From: Chitinophagaceae bacterium
Lineage (GTDB): Bacteria > Bacteroidota > Bacteroidia > Chitinophagales > Chitinophagaceae
Direction: 5' to 3'
DNA length: 14,336 nucleotides
Assembly: GCA_025924755.1 (NCBI GenBank)
Contig: JAICHT010000060.1
Location: 1-14,336 of the forward strand
A program made the translations under genes and the position numbers. The notes below the pieces were generated by a model. That model worked only from the letters and a program-made list of their open reading frames with translations, was not told where the DNA came from and ran no database searches. Shown here one piece after another: positions 7,670 to 14,336 of this stretch (positions within the stretch are counted from its first letter, which is position 1; each line of letters begins with the position of its first letter).

Positions 7670-8410
7670 TTAGCTTTCGTTCAAAGAAGGATATTGCATG
7701 TTCAGTTGCTGCAAAGCTTCGACGAGTTTTTGGGTAATAATATATTCTTTATACCAGTTTTGATCCGCAGGCACAATGGTCCAGGGTATGACATTGCATT
7801 TTTCAAAACAATCTTCATATGCTTTCCGGTATGCATCCCAATGAGTAGCTTCCAGCATATCGTTCTTATTAAATTTCCAATGTTTTTCCGGCTCATCTAT
7901 CCGTTCTTTAAACCGGCCTTCCTGTTCTTCTTTAGATATGTGTAAATAAAATTTTAGTATCAGCGTAAGATTATGCACCGAGAGCGTTTCTTCAAAATGG
8001 TTAATGGCCTCAAAGCGCTCCGCAGCGGTAGCATCATCGCACCAGCCATGTACACGGGTTATCAGCACATCTTCATAATGGCTGCGGTTAAATATTTTTA
8101 TCATGCTTTTAGCCGGTGTATGCTGATGAATGCGCCACAAAAAATCGTGCTTTAACTCTTCTTCTGTAGGCGCTTTAAAGGAAGTAACCTGTACGCCCTG
8201 CGGATTTAACTGGCTGAATACTTTGCGGATGGCACCATCCTTGCCACTCGCATCCATGCCTTGTAAAATAATCAGTACTGCATGTTTACCTTCTGCATAT
8301 AAAAGGTTCTGCAGTTTATTGAGCTGGGCTAACAGCTTTTGCGTTTTTTCTTTTGTTTCTTCTTTATCCAATCCTTTGGGCGCTGTAGTGGGTATTGCTG
8401 ATAAATCCAT
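7670..8410 (-). CDS. ppk2: PPK2 family polyphosphate kinase (polyphosphate:nucleotide phosphotransferase)
   Basis: The product has 246 residues from the ATG at 8410. PPK2 enzymes move phosphate between polyphosphate and nucleotides in the cytoplasm. Walker A GMDASGKDG is at 51-59; LNPQGVQVTSFKAP follows; the Walker B-like FNRSHYEDVLITRVH begins at 107; the lid region contains RFKERIDEPEKHWKF. FNRSHYE and LNPQG recall the class III group that accepts AMP and ADP (as in Cytophaga hutchinsonii); class assignment is inference. A TTG at 8455 would add 15 residues (MWCQRIGKFDNN...), but it lies within the promoter-like region and upstream of the predicted transcription start, so the ATG is preferred. 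The protein is somewhat short at the N-terminus for class III. It precedes mscL on the same strand and follows frr by 118 bp. Confidence 0.93.
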   Translation of the reverse strand: MDLSAIPTTAPKGLDKEETKEKTQKLLAQLNKLQNLLYAEGKHAVLIILQGMDASGKDGAIRKVFSQLNPQGVQVTSFKAPTEEELKHDFLWRIHQHTPAKSMIKIFNRSHYEDVLITRVHGWCDDATAAERFEAINHFEETLSVHNLTLILKFYLHISKEEQEGRFKERIDEPEKHWKFNKNDMLEATHWDAYRKAYEDCFEKCNVIPWTIVPADQNWYKEYIITQKLVEALQQLNMQYPSLNES

Positions 8411-8427
8411 TTTTAAAGGGTTATTAT

Positions 8428-8460
8428 CAAATTTACCTATTCTTTGGCACCACAAACAAA
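8428..8460 (-). promoter_or_regulatory. Putative Bacteroidota promoter for ppk2
   Basis: On the minus strand TAAATTTG (8435-8428) is an exact -7 match. TTTG occurs at 8456-8453 and again at 8460-8457, giving spacers of 17 or 21 bases, both inside the usual range. The predicted start near 8424 gives a leader of about 14 nt before the ATG at 8410. Confidence 0.65.
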
Positions 8461-8528
8461 TAATTGAAATACTTCGTTAACCCATAAATGGTTGGAGATG
8501 TCTATAAAGCTATTGTAAAAAGAAGCAG

Positions 8529-9092
8529 TTACACCGCCATAATTTCTTTTTCCTTTACCTGCAGGTATTTATCTACAAGGCTAATATATTTATCGGTGAT
8601 GCCCTGAACTTCGCCTTCTGCGTCTTTTGCGGCATCTTCGCTTAAGCCATTTTTTTGCAGCTTTTTAATTTCTTCAATAGCATCTCTGCGGATGTTGCGA
8701 ACGGCCACTTTAGCATTTTCACCTTCACCCTGGCAACGCTTTACCAACTCTTTTCTTCTTTCTTCGGTTAACGGAGGCAAAAACATGCGGATGATTACAC
8801 CGTCGTTTTGTGGGTTGATGCCTATATTAGAAGCAATAATGGCCCGCTCTATGGGTTGAAGCATATTCTTTTCCCATGGTTGAATACTTAAAGTACGAAC
8901 ATCCAGTACGCTGATATTAGCAACCTGGTTAATAGGCGTAGTGGCTCCGTAATAGTCTACCATAATACCGTCCAGCATTTGCGGATTGGCTTTGCCAGCC
9001 CTTATTTTTACCAGTTCACTACCCAGGTGGCTTACAGCTTTTTGCATAGCTTCCTCTGTTAGTTCAAGCGTTAACGACACATCTTCTGACAT
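8529..9092 (-). CDS. frr: Ribosome recycling factor
   Basis: The product has 187 residues, the standard length. RRF acts with EF-G to split the post-termination ribosome so that subunits can be reused. The three-helix domain I and small domain II pattern is clear: MQKAVSHLGSELVKIRAGKANPQMLDGIMVDYYG, then TPINQVANISVLDVRTLSIQPWEK, then NPQNDGVIIRMFLPPLTEERRKELVK, then the C-terminal helix with VAVRNIRRDAIEEIKKLQK. The ATG at 9092 matches the family N-terminus. In many Bacteroidota and other bacteria pyrH lies just upstream of frr; here the upstream neighbour is a wecA-type gene, 76 bp away, and a separate -7 match precedes frr. Confidence 0.98.
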   Translation of the reverse strand: MSEDVSLTLELTEEAMQKAVSHLGSELVKIRAGKANPQMLDGIMVDYYGATTPINQVANISVLDVRTLSIQPWEKNMLQPIERAIIASNIGINPQNDGVIIRMFLPPLTEERRKELVKRCQGEGENAKVAVRNIRRDAIEEIKKLQKNGLSEDAAKDAEGEVQGITDKYISLVDKYLQVKEKEIMAV

Positions 9093-9112
9093 AGCTGAAT
9101 TTTTTATAGACG

Positions 9113-9120
9113 CAAATCTA
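9113..9120 (-). promoter_or_regulatory. Putative -7 promoter element for frr
   Basis: On the minus strand TAGATTTG (9120-9113) matches TAnnTTTG exactly. A start about 4 bases further gives a leader of about 17 nt before the frr ATG. No TTTG lies at the expected -33 distance, so only half of the promoter is convincing. Confidence 0.5.
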
Positions 9121-9168
9121 GTAAACCCTAAACATTTATTTTAGGATAAGAAAAACTTCAACGGAGCT

Positions 9169-10314
9169 TTAGTTTTCATGCATAGCCGGTTGGCTTTCCA
9201 TTACAGGAGCTACTTTGGTAAAAGAAGTAACTGCACCCGGCGTGGTTTCTACTTTCGCCTTTTCAGCCTTGATGATAACCGCCTGCCGGTTCTTTCTGAA
9301 ATAATGAACAATAGCTAACACTGCCAAGGAAATGGCCAGCATGGAAAGCAACAAATAGGTAGGACCCAATGAGCGGCTGAAGTAAGCTACCGCGATGAAT
9401 AAGACATTTAATAACAGGCTAAAGAAGGTTACGTATTTGTGGCTTAAACCACAATCCAACAACAGGTGATGAAAATGATTTCTGTCAGGTGAAAAGGGTG
9501 ACCGCCCATTAAAGATGCGCATACTAAAAACACGTAACGTATCCATTAATGGAACCATCAATATAGCAATCCCCACCACTACGGCCGATGCTACAGGTAT
9601 AGCTACCGCTTTTGAGTCGGCAACCGTTATAAACTTTATAGCAAGGATCGCATTAATTAATCCCAGCAGCAATGACCCCGAATCGCCCAGAAATATTTTA
9701 GCGGGATTATAATTAAATATTAAAAAGGCCAGTAAGCTGCCGGCCATAGCAAACGCCATAGTAGCAAAAGAAGATAAGCCAATGCTATAAAAGTAAGAAC
9801 CGAAAACCAGCATGGTAAGCAGCCCCAATGAACCCGCAAGCCCATCTACACCATCAATTAAATTATAGGCATTTACAATTAGTATAATAGTAATATAAGA
9901 AAGTGCCAGCCCCAATAAGGAAGGTATATGTGTGATGCCAAATAAACCGTGCATGCTGTCGATACGTATACCACCCAGGTGAATAACAATAGCGGCGGCG
10001 GCCACCTGGGCTAAAAATTTTTTAGCAGCTGTAAGAATCAGAATATCGTCTTTTACACCAATAAAAAAAATAAGTATTGCTGCTGCAAAAAAGTAATGTA
10101 AATCAACACTATCTTTAGCGGAAGAAAGCAAGGTAGCTAACAAGAATCCTATAAAAACCCCTACACCACCTAATGAAGCAATTGGCTTTTTATGAAGCTT
10201 TCTTGCATCAGGAAGGTCAAACAATTTTTTTTCGTCTGCTACCTTTATAATTGCCGGAATGGCTAAAAAAGTAATTATAAACGCAACAGAGCCAGCCAGC
10301 ATAACACTTAACAT
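9169..10314 (-). CDS. WecA/TagO-type undecaprenyl-phosphate N-acetylhexosamine-1-phosphate transferase
   Basis: The product is a 381-residue polytopic membrane protein of the MraY/WecA superfamily. It moves a sugar-1-phosphate, typically GlcNAc-1-P, from a UDP-sugar to undecaprenyl phosphate on the cytoplasmic face, starting a surface polysaccharide. The catalytic and Mg-binding motifs are all present: DD at 89-90, NAYNLIDGVDGLAG with N151, D154 and D157, FLGDSGS with D211, and a histidine motif SPDRNHFHHLL with H280, H282 and H283. The HxHH motif and the substrate-loop sequence favour WecA/TagO over MraY, and mraY is normally inside a cell-division cluster that is absent here. About ten hydrophobic segments are visible. 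The last 42 residues form a hydrophilic, charged tail. The ATG at 10314 is followed at once by a membrane helix. No polysaccharide genes are adjacent. Confidence 0.92.
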   Translation of the reverse strand: MLSVMLAGSVAFIITFLAIPAIIKVADEKKLFDLPDARKLHKKPIASLGGVGVFIGFLLATLLSSAKDSVDLHYFFAAAILIFFIGVKDDILILTAAKKFLAQVAAAAIVIHLGGIRIDSMHGLFGITHIPSLLGLALSYITIILIVNAYNLIDGVDGLAGSLGLLTMLVFGSYFYSIGLSSFATMAFAMAGSLLAFLIFNYNPAKIFLGDSGSLLLGLINAILAIKFITVADSKAVAIPVASAVVVGIAILMVPLMDTLRVFSMRIFNGRSPFSPDRNHFHHLLLDCGLSHKYVTFFSLLLNVLFIAVAYFSRSLGPTYLLLSMLAISLAVLAIVHYFRKNRQAVIIKAEKAKVETTPGAVTSFTKVAPVMESQPAMHEN

Positions 10315-10333
10315 GAAGCAGGGTTTAGGTGTG

Positions 10334-10364
10334 CAAAAATAAGTTTCATAGTTAACGTTTCAAA
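10334..10364 (-). promoter_or_regulatory. Putative Bacteroidota promoter for the wecA-type gene
   Basis: On the minus strand TTTG (10364-10361) is followed after 19 bases by TATTTTTG (10341-10334), an exact match to both halves of the Bacteroidota promoter at a standard spacing. The predicted start near 10330 gives a leader of about 16 nt. It is the best promoter in the window. Confidence 0.72.
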
Positions 10365-10431
10365 CTCACAACATGATATTATGGTTAATTTAAAATCATG
10401 GCTTTCATGAATAAGATACTGCAAAGAACGC

Positions 10432-10459
10432 TTTTTTATTTAAAAAGGTTGCACCTTTG
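10432..10459 (+). promoter_or_regulatory. Possible promoter for the transketolase subunit gene
   Basis: CACCTTTG (10452-10459) differs from TAnnTTTG only at its first base. A T-rich stretch at 10432-10437 is a weak -33 candidate about 15 bases upstream. It would give a leader of roughly 51 nt before the ATG at 10514. It is divergent from the wecA-type promoter in the same 199 bp gap. Confidence 0.35.
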
Positions 10460-10513
10460 CTGCGGTAAATCTGGATTTCAATACGAACAGAGGTCTTAAT
10501 AACTATAAAATTT

Positions 10514-11350
10514 ATGCCAAATCTTACGGAGATAGCGTCGCAAATAAGAAGAGATATATTAAGAATGGTTCATGGTGCCAATAGCGGCCATCCAGGCGGC
10601 TCACTGGGGTGTGCCGACTTTATTACGGCTTTATATTTTAAAATAATGAGGCATACGCCGCAGCCCTTTGATATGGATGCCCGTGAACAGGACATTTTTA
10701 TTTTATCGAATGGACATATATCCCCGGTGCTTTATTCGGCGCTGGCACGGTCGGGTTATTTTGACCCTAAAGAACTGGCCACTTTCAGAAAGTTAAATTC
10801 CCGTTTGCAAGGCCATCCTACTACCCACGAGGGTTTGCCGGGCATTAGGGTTTCCACCGGATCATTAGGACAAGGCATGAGCGTGGCTATTGGAGCAGCA
10901 CTGGCTAAAAAATTAAATCAGGATCAGAACGTGGTGTATTCCCTACACGGAGATGGCGAGTTGGAAGAAGGCCAGAACTGGGAAGCCATTATGTTTGCAC
11001 CTTTCCATAATGTAGATAATTTAATTATTACGGTTGACTGGAACGGCCAGCAAATTGACGGCCCCACCTATAAAGTTTTAGACCTTGGAAATATTAAAGA
11101 AAAATTTTTATCGTTCGGCTGGTCGGTACTGGAAATGAATGGCAATGATATGGACGAAGTGGTGGCTACCTTAACTGAAGCCCGATCTATGGTAGGCAAA
11201 GGGAAGCCTATTGCTATCATGATGCGTACGATTATGAGCAAAGGAGTTGACTTTATGGAAAACGACCACAACTGGCACGGCGTAGCCCCGGATGACGAGC
11301 AATTAAAAAGAGCATTAGCCGAATTACCGGAAACCTTAGGGGACTATTGA
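10514..11350 (+). CDS. Transketolase, N-terminal (thiamine diphosphate-binding) subunit
   Basis: The product has 278 residues and corresponds to the N-terminal third to half of a full transketolase, as in the split enzymes of many bacteria and archaea. Transketolase transfers two-carbon units between sugar phosphates in the non-oxidative pentose phosphate pathway. Conserved histidines are present in SGHPGGSLG (H26), SNGHISP (H68) and LQGHP (H101). The ThDP/Mg motif is complete: G146-D147-G148 with N177 thirty residues on, in VDWNGQQIDG. The protein ends naturally (LPETLGDY) rather than by frameshift. The C-terminal subunit, with the catalytic Glu and the transketolase C domain, normally follows directly, but only 75 bp separate this stop from an opposing gene. 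The active enzyme must therefore use a partner encoded elsewhere. Confidence 0.93.
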   Translation: MPNLTEIASQIRRDILRMVHGANSGHPGGSLGCADFITALYFKIMRHTPQPFDMDAREQDIFILSNGHISPVLYSALARSGYFDPKELATFRKLNSRLQGHPTTHEGLPGIRVSTGSLGQGMSVAIGAALAKKLNQDQNVVYSLHGDGELEEGQNWEAIMFAPFHNVDNLIITVDWNGQQIDGPTYKVLDLGNIKEKFLSFGWSVLEMNGNDMDEVVATLTEARSMVGKGKPIAIMMRTIMSKGVDFMENDHNWHGVAPDDEQLKRALAELPETLGDY

Positions 11351-11425
11351 GGTATAGATATCGCTACAAGTTTGAATAGAGAAACGGCGTCCTACCATGC
11401 TTACAACTATAACCCGTAACTTTCT

Positions 11426-12649
11426 TTATTCTTCATGCAACATAAACTGCTGCGTTGCTGCCTTACGTGCCGGCAACCAGGATGCAATTACTGCAATAAC
11501 AAATACAGTAGTGCCTACCAGCATAAAGTCAGGCAGGGAAAGCTTTACCGGAAAATAGTCAATTAAAAAAGAGCCGCCTTCCAATGGAATTAATTTAAAA
11601 TGAATTTGCAGCCACGCCAGGGTAACTGCCAACAACATTCCGGCGCCTCCGCCAATAAGGGCCAGCAAAAGTCCTTCGCTTAAAAATACTTTTTGAATAA
11701 AAGCACTGTCGCCGCCCAAAGCATGCAATACGCTGATGTCCTGCTTTTTTTCCAATACCAGCATCGTTAAAGCGCCAATCATATTAAAAGCAGCTACTAT
11801 TAATATTAAAGATAAAATTGCATAGATCACCCATTTTTCAGCCCGCATTACCGAGTATAAACTTTGGTTTTGCTGATACCGGGTTTGCACCAGGTAACCG
11901 GCAGAAAGAATTTGCTGTATCTCTTTTTGAACCCGCAGTTCATCGGCTGTAGGCGCTATTGCAATTTCAGCAGAGGTATACATATTAGCAGGCATACCCA
12001 GCATGCGTTTTACAAAAGCCAGGTTGGTAATGGCATATTTATTATCAAAGTCCTGCTGAATAAAAAAAGCCCCGGAGGTATTAACCGTATCAGAGCTGAG
12101 AGATTGCATTGGATTCGATACTTCCACATCGCCTTTGCGCGGCATATATATAGTAAGTGGTGCAATGTTTCTATCGCTTTGCACGCCTACTGCATTTTCA
12201 ACACCTACTCCTAATACCAACAAGGGGCTTTCGCTGGTGCCCAAATTAAAACTGCCTTTTACCACATGCGCTCCTACGCTGGTTACCGAAGTATAGGCTG
12301 TATCCACTCCCTTTAAATATACGATGGATTGATAGTCGCCATTTTGCAGTAGTGCTTTTTCTTCAGCTATTAAAGAAAGACTGGTAATACCGTTAATGCC
12401 TTTTATTTTGCTTAGTTGGGCTGGCGTAAGCGTCAACTCCTTGCCCTTAACCGGCGTAATCTTCATAGCAGGGTAAAAAGAAGAGTATAGCGATTTTACC
12501 AGGTCTTCAAATCCATTAAATACACTCAATACCAAAATAAGGGAAGTAGTACCAATAATAATAGCGGTAATACTGATCCACGATATGATGTTGATAACAT
12601 TTGTGGTTTTCTTGGCTTTAAAATACCGCCAGGCAAATAAAAAAATCAA
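11426..12649 (-). CDS. FtsX-like ABC transporter permease of the LolC/LolE family
   Basis: The product has 407 residues. LolC/E permeases pair with the ATPase LolD to release lipoproteins from the inner membrane. Four membrane segments are visible: about 18-45 (INIISWISITAIIIG then LVLSVFNGFEDLV), about 273-298, 317-345 and 372-395, with a large periplasmic domain between the first and second. The FtsX-type cytoplasmic loop contains LEKKQDISVLHALGG, and the C-terminus has ASWLPARKAATQQF. No ATPase gene is next to it, which is common in this phylum. The start codon is uncertain: TTG at 12649 is the only usual start between the upstream in-frame stop (four codons earlier) and Met62, and it gives a family-like N-terminus (IFLFAWRYFKAKK). 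The gene lies 110 bp after rbfA on the same strand and converges on the transketolase gene. Confidence 0.9.
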   Translation of the reverse strand: MIFLFAWRYFKAKKTTNVINIISWISITAIIIGTTSLILVLSVFNGFEDLVKSLYSSFYPAMKITPVKGKELTLTPAQLSKIKGINGITSLSLIAEEKALLQNGDYQSIVYLKGVDTAYTSVTSVGAHVVKGSFNLGTSESPLLVLGVGVENAVGVQSDRNIAPLTIYMPRKGDVEVSNPMQSLSSDTVNTSGAFFIQQDFDNKYAITNLAFVKRMLGMPANMYTSAEIAIAPTADELRVQKEIQQILSAGYLVQTRYQQNQSLYSVMRAEKWVIYAILSLILIVAAFNMIGALTMLVLEKKQDISVLHALGGDSAFIQKVFLSEGLLLALIGGGAGMLLAVTLAWLQIHFKLIPLEGGSFLIDYFPVKLSLPDFMLVGTTVFVIAVIASWLPARKAATQQFMLHEE

Positions 12650-12678
12650 AGTAAATGGCTATCCCTAATGAGGACAAG
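12647..12678 (-). promoter_or_regulatory. Promoter-like sequence overlapping the Lol permease start
   Basis: On the minus strand CTTG (12678-12675), a 20-base spacer and TTACTTTG (12654-12647) resemble a Bacteroidota promoter with one mismatch in each half. The last three bases of the -7-like element are the proposed TTG start codon, so a functional promoter here would begin the mRNA after that codon. One of the two calls must be wrong, or the permease is made from the rbfA transcript. Confidence 0.3.
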
Positions 12679-12759
12679 TTTTAAAGATATGAATTAATGT
12701 CACCGGCTTACTAATTGCTATATAGCTTCTGTTGCGTCGCACCTTGTACGTTCCGTTTG

Positions 12760-13131
12760 CTATTCTGCTTCTTCCGATGCCGGTGGTTTTATTTGCTTAA
12801 ACAACTCCTCCATTTTAAATACGTGGTCTAAAGTATCGTCTCTAAAATATTTAAGTTCGGGTATGCGGCGCAGCTGGTGTTTTACGCGGCCAGCCAGTTC
12901 TTTTTTGATCTCCCAATTTCGGTCTTCAATTTTTTTCATAGCGGCTGTAGCATCCTTTACCTGGAAAAGACTCAGGTAAATACGGGCTTCCAGCAAATCT
13001 GGGGTAACTCTTACGCCAGCCACCGATACCATGCCGCCATCTATCATATGCAAACCCATACGCTGCAATATGTTGCTAATCTCTTCCTGCAAAAGACTGC
13101 CTATTTGTTTTTGACGTTTTCCTTCCTGCAT
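12760..13131 (-). CDS. rbfA: Ribosome-binding factor A
   Basis: The product has 123 residues, the normal length. RbfA is a KH-type RNA-binding protein that assists late maturation of the 30S subunit at the 5' end of 16S rRNA. The family pattern is clear: an N-terminal helix RQKQIGSLLQEEISNILQ, then VSVAGVRVTPDLLEARIYLSLF, then LAGRVKHQLRRIPELKYFRDDTLDH with the typical PELxFxxDxxxxH end. A short acidic tail (PPASEEAE) closes it. The start is the ATG at 13131. It probably shares a transcript with the downstream Lol-type permease and is divergent from the ABC exporter, with 68 bp between the two starts. No convincing promoter of its own was found in that gap. Confidence 0.96.
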   Translation of the reverse strand: MQEGKRQKQIGSLLQEEISNILQRMGLHMIDGGMVSVAGVRVTPDLLEARIYLSLFQVKDATAAMKKIEDRNWEIKKELAGRVKHQLRRIPELKYFRDDTLDHVFKMEELFKQIKPPASEEAE

Positions 13132-13161
13132 AATCCTTCAATTTCTTGACTGTAAAATTAG

Positions 13162-13169
13162 TTACTTTG
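13162..13169 (+). promoter_or_regulatory. Possible -7 element for the ABC exporter gene
   Basis: TTACTTTG matches TAnnTTTG except at its second base and would give a leader of about 27 nt before the ATG at 13200. The nearest TTG (13146-13148) is only 13 bases upstream, shorter than usual. The call is tentative. Confidence 0.3.
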
Positions 13170-13199
13170 CGGCTTTTAGCCACAGCCGATATTATATAA

Positions 13200-14336
13200 A
13201 TGAAGAAATACTCACGGATATTTACTTACTTGGGAGGATATAAAGGCCAAATTTTTTTATACTTTCTGTTTGTTATTCTTTCTATCGTCTTTTCTATTAT
13301 TTCGGTGGGCATGCTAATGCCTTTTTTAGAGCTTATATTTAACGGTGATAAAGGTACTGCTACCACTGGCCTGCTGCAACCCACCAATAGTGCGGTAGTC
13401 AATTACATCCGCAATTTTTTGGTAGATACCATTTCTACCAAGGGCAAAATTGCGGCGCTTGGATTGATTTGTTTTATCATCATCATTTCCATTTTCCTGA
13501 AAAACGCCTTTCTTTATTTATCCTACTATATTCTTAACCCCTTAAAGAATACTATTGTCAATACACTCCGGTTTGAGTTGTACGATAAAATTTTGCACCT
13601 GCCTATTGGCTACTTTACTGAAAAAAGAAAAGGCGATCTTATCAGCCGTATTACCAACGACATCAGCGAAGTGGAAAACTCGGTAGTAGGCACGCTGGAA
13701 GGCTGGATACGCGATCCATTGACTATTATATTGAACTTTGCCTTTCTTTTTTATTTAAGCCCGCAGCTCACCATTTTTTTGCTGATATGCATACCAATAG
13801 TAGGTTTTATTATGGGCCGGGTTTCCCGCTCTTTAAAAGTGCAGTCGATAGAGGTGGCGCATAAATCAGCCGATTCTGTGTCCGTGCTGGATGAAACGTT
13901 ATCCGGCTTAAGGGTGATAAAAGCCTTTAATGTAGAAGGATTGCTGCGCAATCGTTTCTTTGCTATCAATGCGGATTTGCTCAAAGCCAAAAATGAAATT
14001 GGGTACAAAAGAGACCTGGCTTCACCTATGTCGGAGTTTTTAGGGGTGATGGTTTTTTGCGGTATTTTATACTTTGGCGGACGGTTGGTATTGAGTGGAC
14101 AGATCTCGCTGGAAGCTTCTTCGTTTATAGGCTACCTGGCGTTGTTTTACAACATTATCAACCCGGCAAAAACACTTTCCACTTCCTTTAGTAATATGCA
14201 AAAAGGCAGTGCTGCCATTGGTCGTATTGAAGAAGTATTGAACACGCCAAACACGGTAGATGATAATATCAATGGCAAACCTTTGTCTGCATTTAATAAT
14301 AGTATTGAATTGCGGAATGTATCGTTTGCTTACAAC
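13200..14336 (+). CDS. ABC exporter (fused membrane and ATPase domains, MsbA-like), N-terminal part, cut by window end
   Basis: An open frame from the ATG at 13200 runs without a stop to the window end, giving 379 residues. It is the membrane domain of a type IV (B-family exporter) half-transporter: hydrophobic segments at about 20-45, 85-110, 175-215 and 280-320, an intracellular loop with LPIGYFTEKRKGDLISRITNDI (a hallmark of MsbA-like exporters), and later LDETLSGLRVIKAFN. The last residues, IELRNVSFAYN-like (IELRNVSFAYN reads from about 369), are the first strand of the nucleotide-binding domain, so Walker A and the signature motif lie just outside. In Bacteroidota such genes are often called msbA or lipid A exporter; the substrate here is not shown by the sequence. 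The gene is divergent from rbfA. Confidence 0.92.
   Translation, partial: MKKYSRIFTYLGGYKGQIFLYFLFVILSIVFSIISVGMLMPFLELIFNGDKGTATTGLLQPTNSAVVNYIRNFLVDTISTKGKIAALGLICFIIIISIFLKNAFLYLSYYILNPLKNTIVNTLRFELYDKILHLPIGYFTEKRKGDLISRITNDISEVENSVVGTLEGWIRDPLTIILNFAFLFYLSPQLTIFLLICIPIVGFIMGRVSRSLKVQSIEVAHKSADSVSVLDETLSGLRVIKAFNVEGLLRNRFFAINADLLKAKNEIGYKRDLASPMSEFLGVMVFCGILYFGGRLVLSGQISLEASSFIGYLALFYNIINPAKTLSTSFSNMQKGSAAIGRIEEVLNTPNTVDDNINGKPLSAFNNSIELRNVSFAYN

Noticed and set aside
8130..8480. A 116-codon plus-strand open frame across the ppk2 5' region
   Set aside because: It is antisense to the Walker A region of ppk2 and runs through its promoter; its translation has no recognisable domain.
11864..12214. 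A 116-codon plus-strand open frame inside the Lol-type permease gene
   Set aside because: It is antisense to the periplasmic domain of a complete conserved gene, with no family resemblance or start-site support.
13171..13187. Short palindrome GGCTTTTAGCC in the rbfA/ABC exporter gap as an operator
   Set aside because: The arms are only 4 bp and no second copy was found; chance is likely.
1..14336. Mobile element, phage, defence island or toxin-antitoxin system
   Set aside because: No transposase, integrase, direct repeats, tRNA-associated site or defence-type domain was found. All genes belong to housekeeping or common Bacteroidota families with even base composition.

Overview
This 14.3 kb window looks like chromosomal core sequence from a member of the Bacteroidota, most likely the Chitinophagaceae. 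That placement is inference, with no database search behind it. It rests on the protein families (a PorE-like TPR/PD40/OmpA envelope protein, a transketolase split into subunits, a class III-type PPK2), on several matches to the Bacteroidota promoter (-7 TAnnTTTG with a TTTG or TTG near -33), on the lack of purine-rich Shine-Dalgarno sequences before the starts, and on moderate GC with A/T-rich gaps. Thirteen protein genes are supported, two of them cut by the window edges. Coding density is high and the longest gene-free gaps are about 200 bp. I saw no tRNA, rRNA, CRISPR array, insertion sequence or phage gene.

Left part (1-5174, all +): the 3' end of queE (7-deazaguanine synthesis), a secreted PorE-like OmpA-family protein, dprA (ssDNA/RecA loader for transformation) and guaB (IMP dehydrogenase). 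The 198 bp gap before guaB holds a promoter-like sequence placed so close to the ATG that a leaderless mRNA is possible. A secreted DUF3500 protein follows at 5310-6323 (+).

Middle part (6348-10314, all -): reading in the direction of transcription, a WecA/TagO-type lipid-phosphate GlcNAc-phosphotransferase, frr, a PPK2-family polyphosphate kinase, mscL and scpA. These appear to be several units rather than one operon. wecA, frr and ppk2 each have a -7 match that predicts a 14-17 nt leader, and a strong hairpin plus T-run separates mscL from scpA. DUF3500 and scpA converge with 24 bp between them.

Right part (10514-14336): a transketolase N-terminal subunit (+) stands without its C-terminal partner and converges on a LolC/LolE-type FtsX permease (-). 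That permease lies behind rbfA (-), and rbfA diverges from an ABC exporter (+) cut by the window end before its ATPase core.

The genes serve envelope building (PorE-like protein, WecA, Lol permease, ABC exporter), translation (frr, rbfA), nucleotide metabolism and tRNA modification (guaB, queE, ppk2), chromosome handling (dprA, scpA) and osmotic protection (mscL). I do not see a new multi-gene system. What merits a second look is regulatory or organisational: the orphan transketolase half, the hairpin in front of scpA, the possible leaderless guaB message, the uncertain start of the Lol permease, and the poorly understood secreted proteins.
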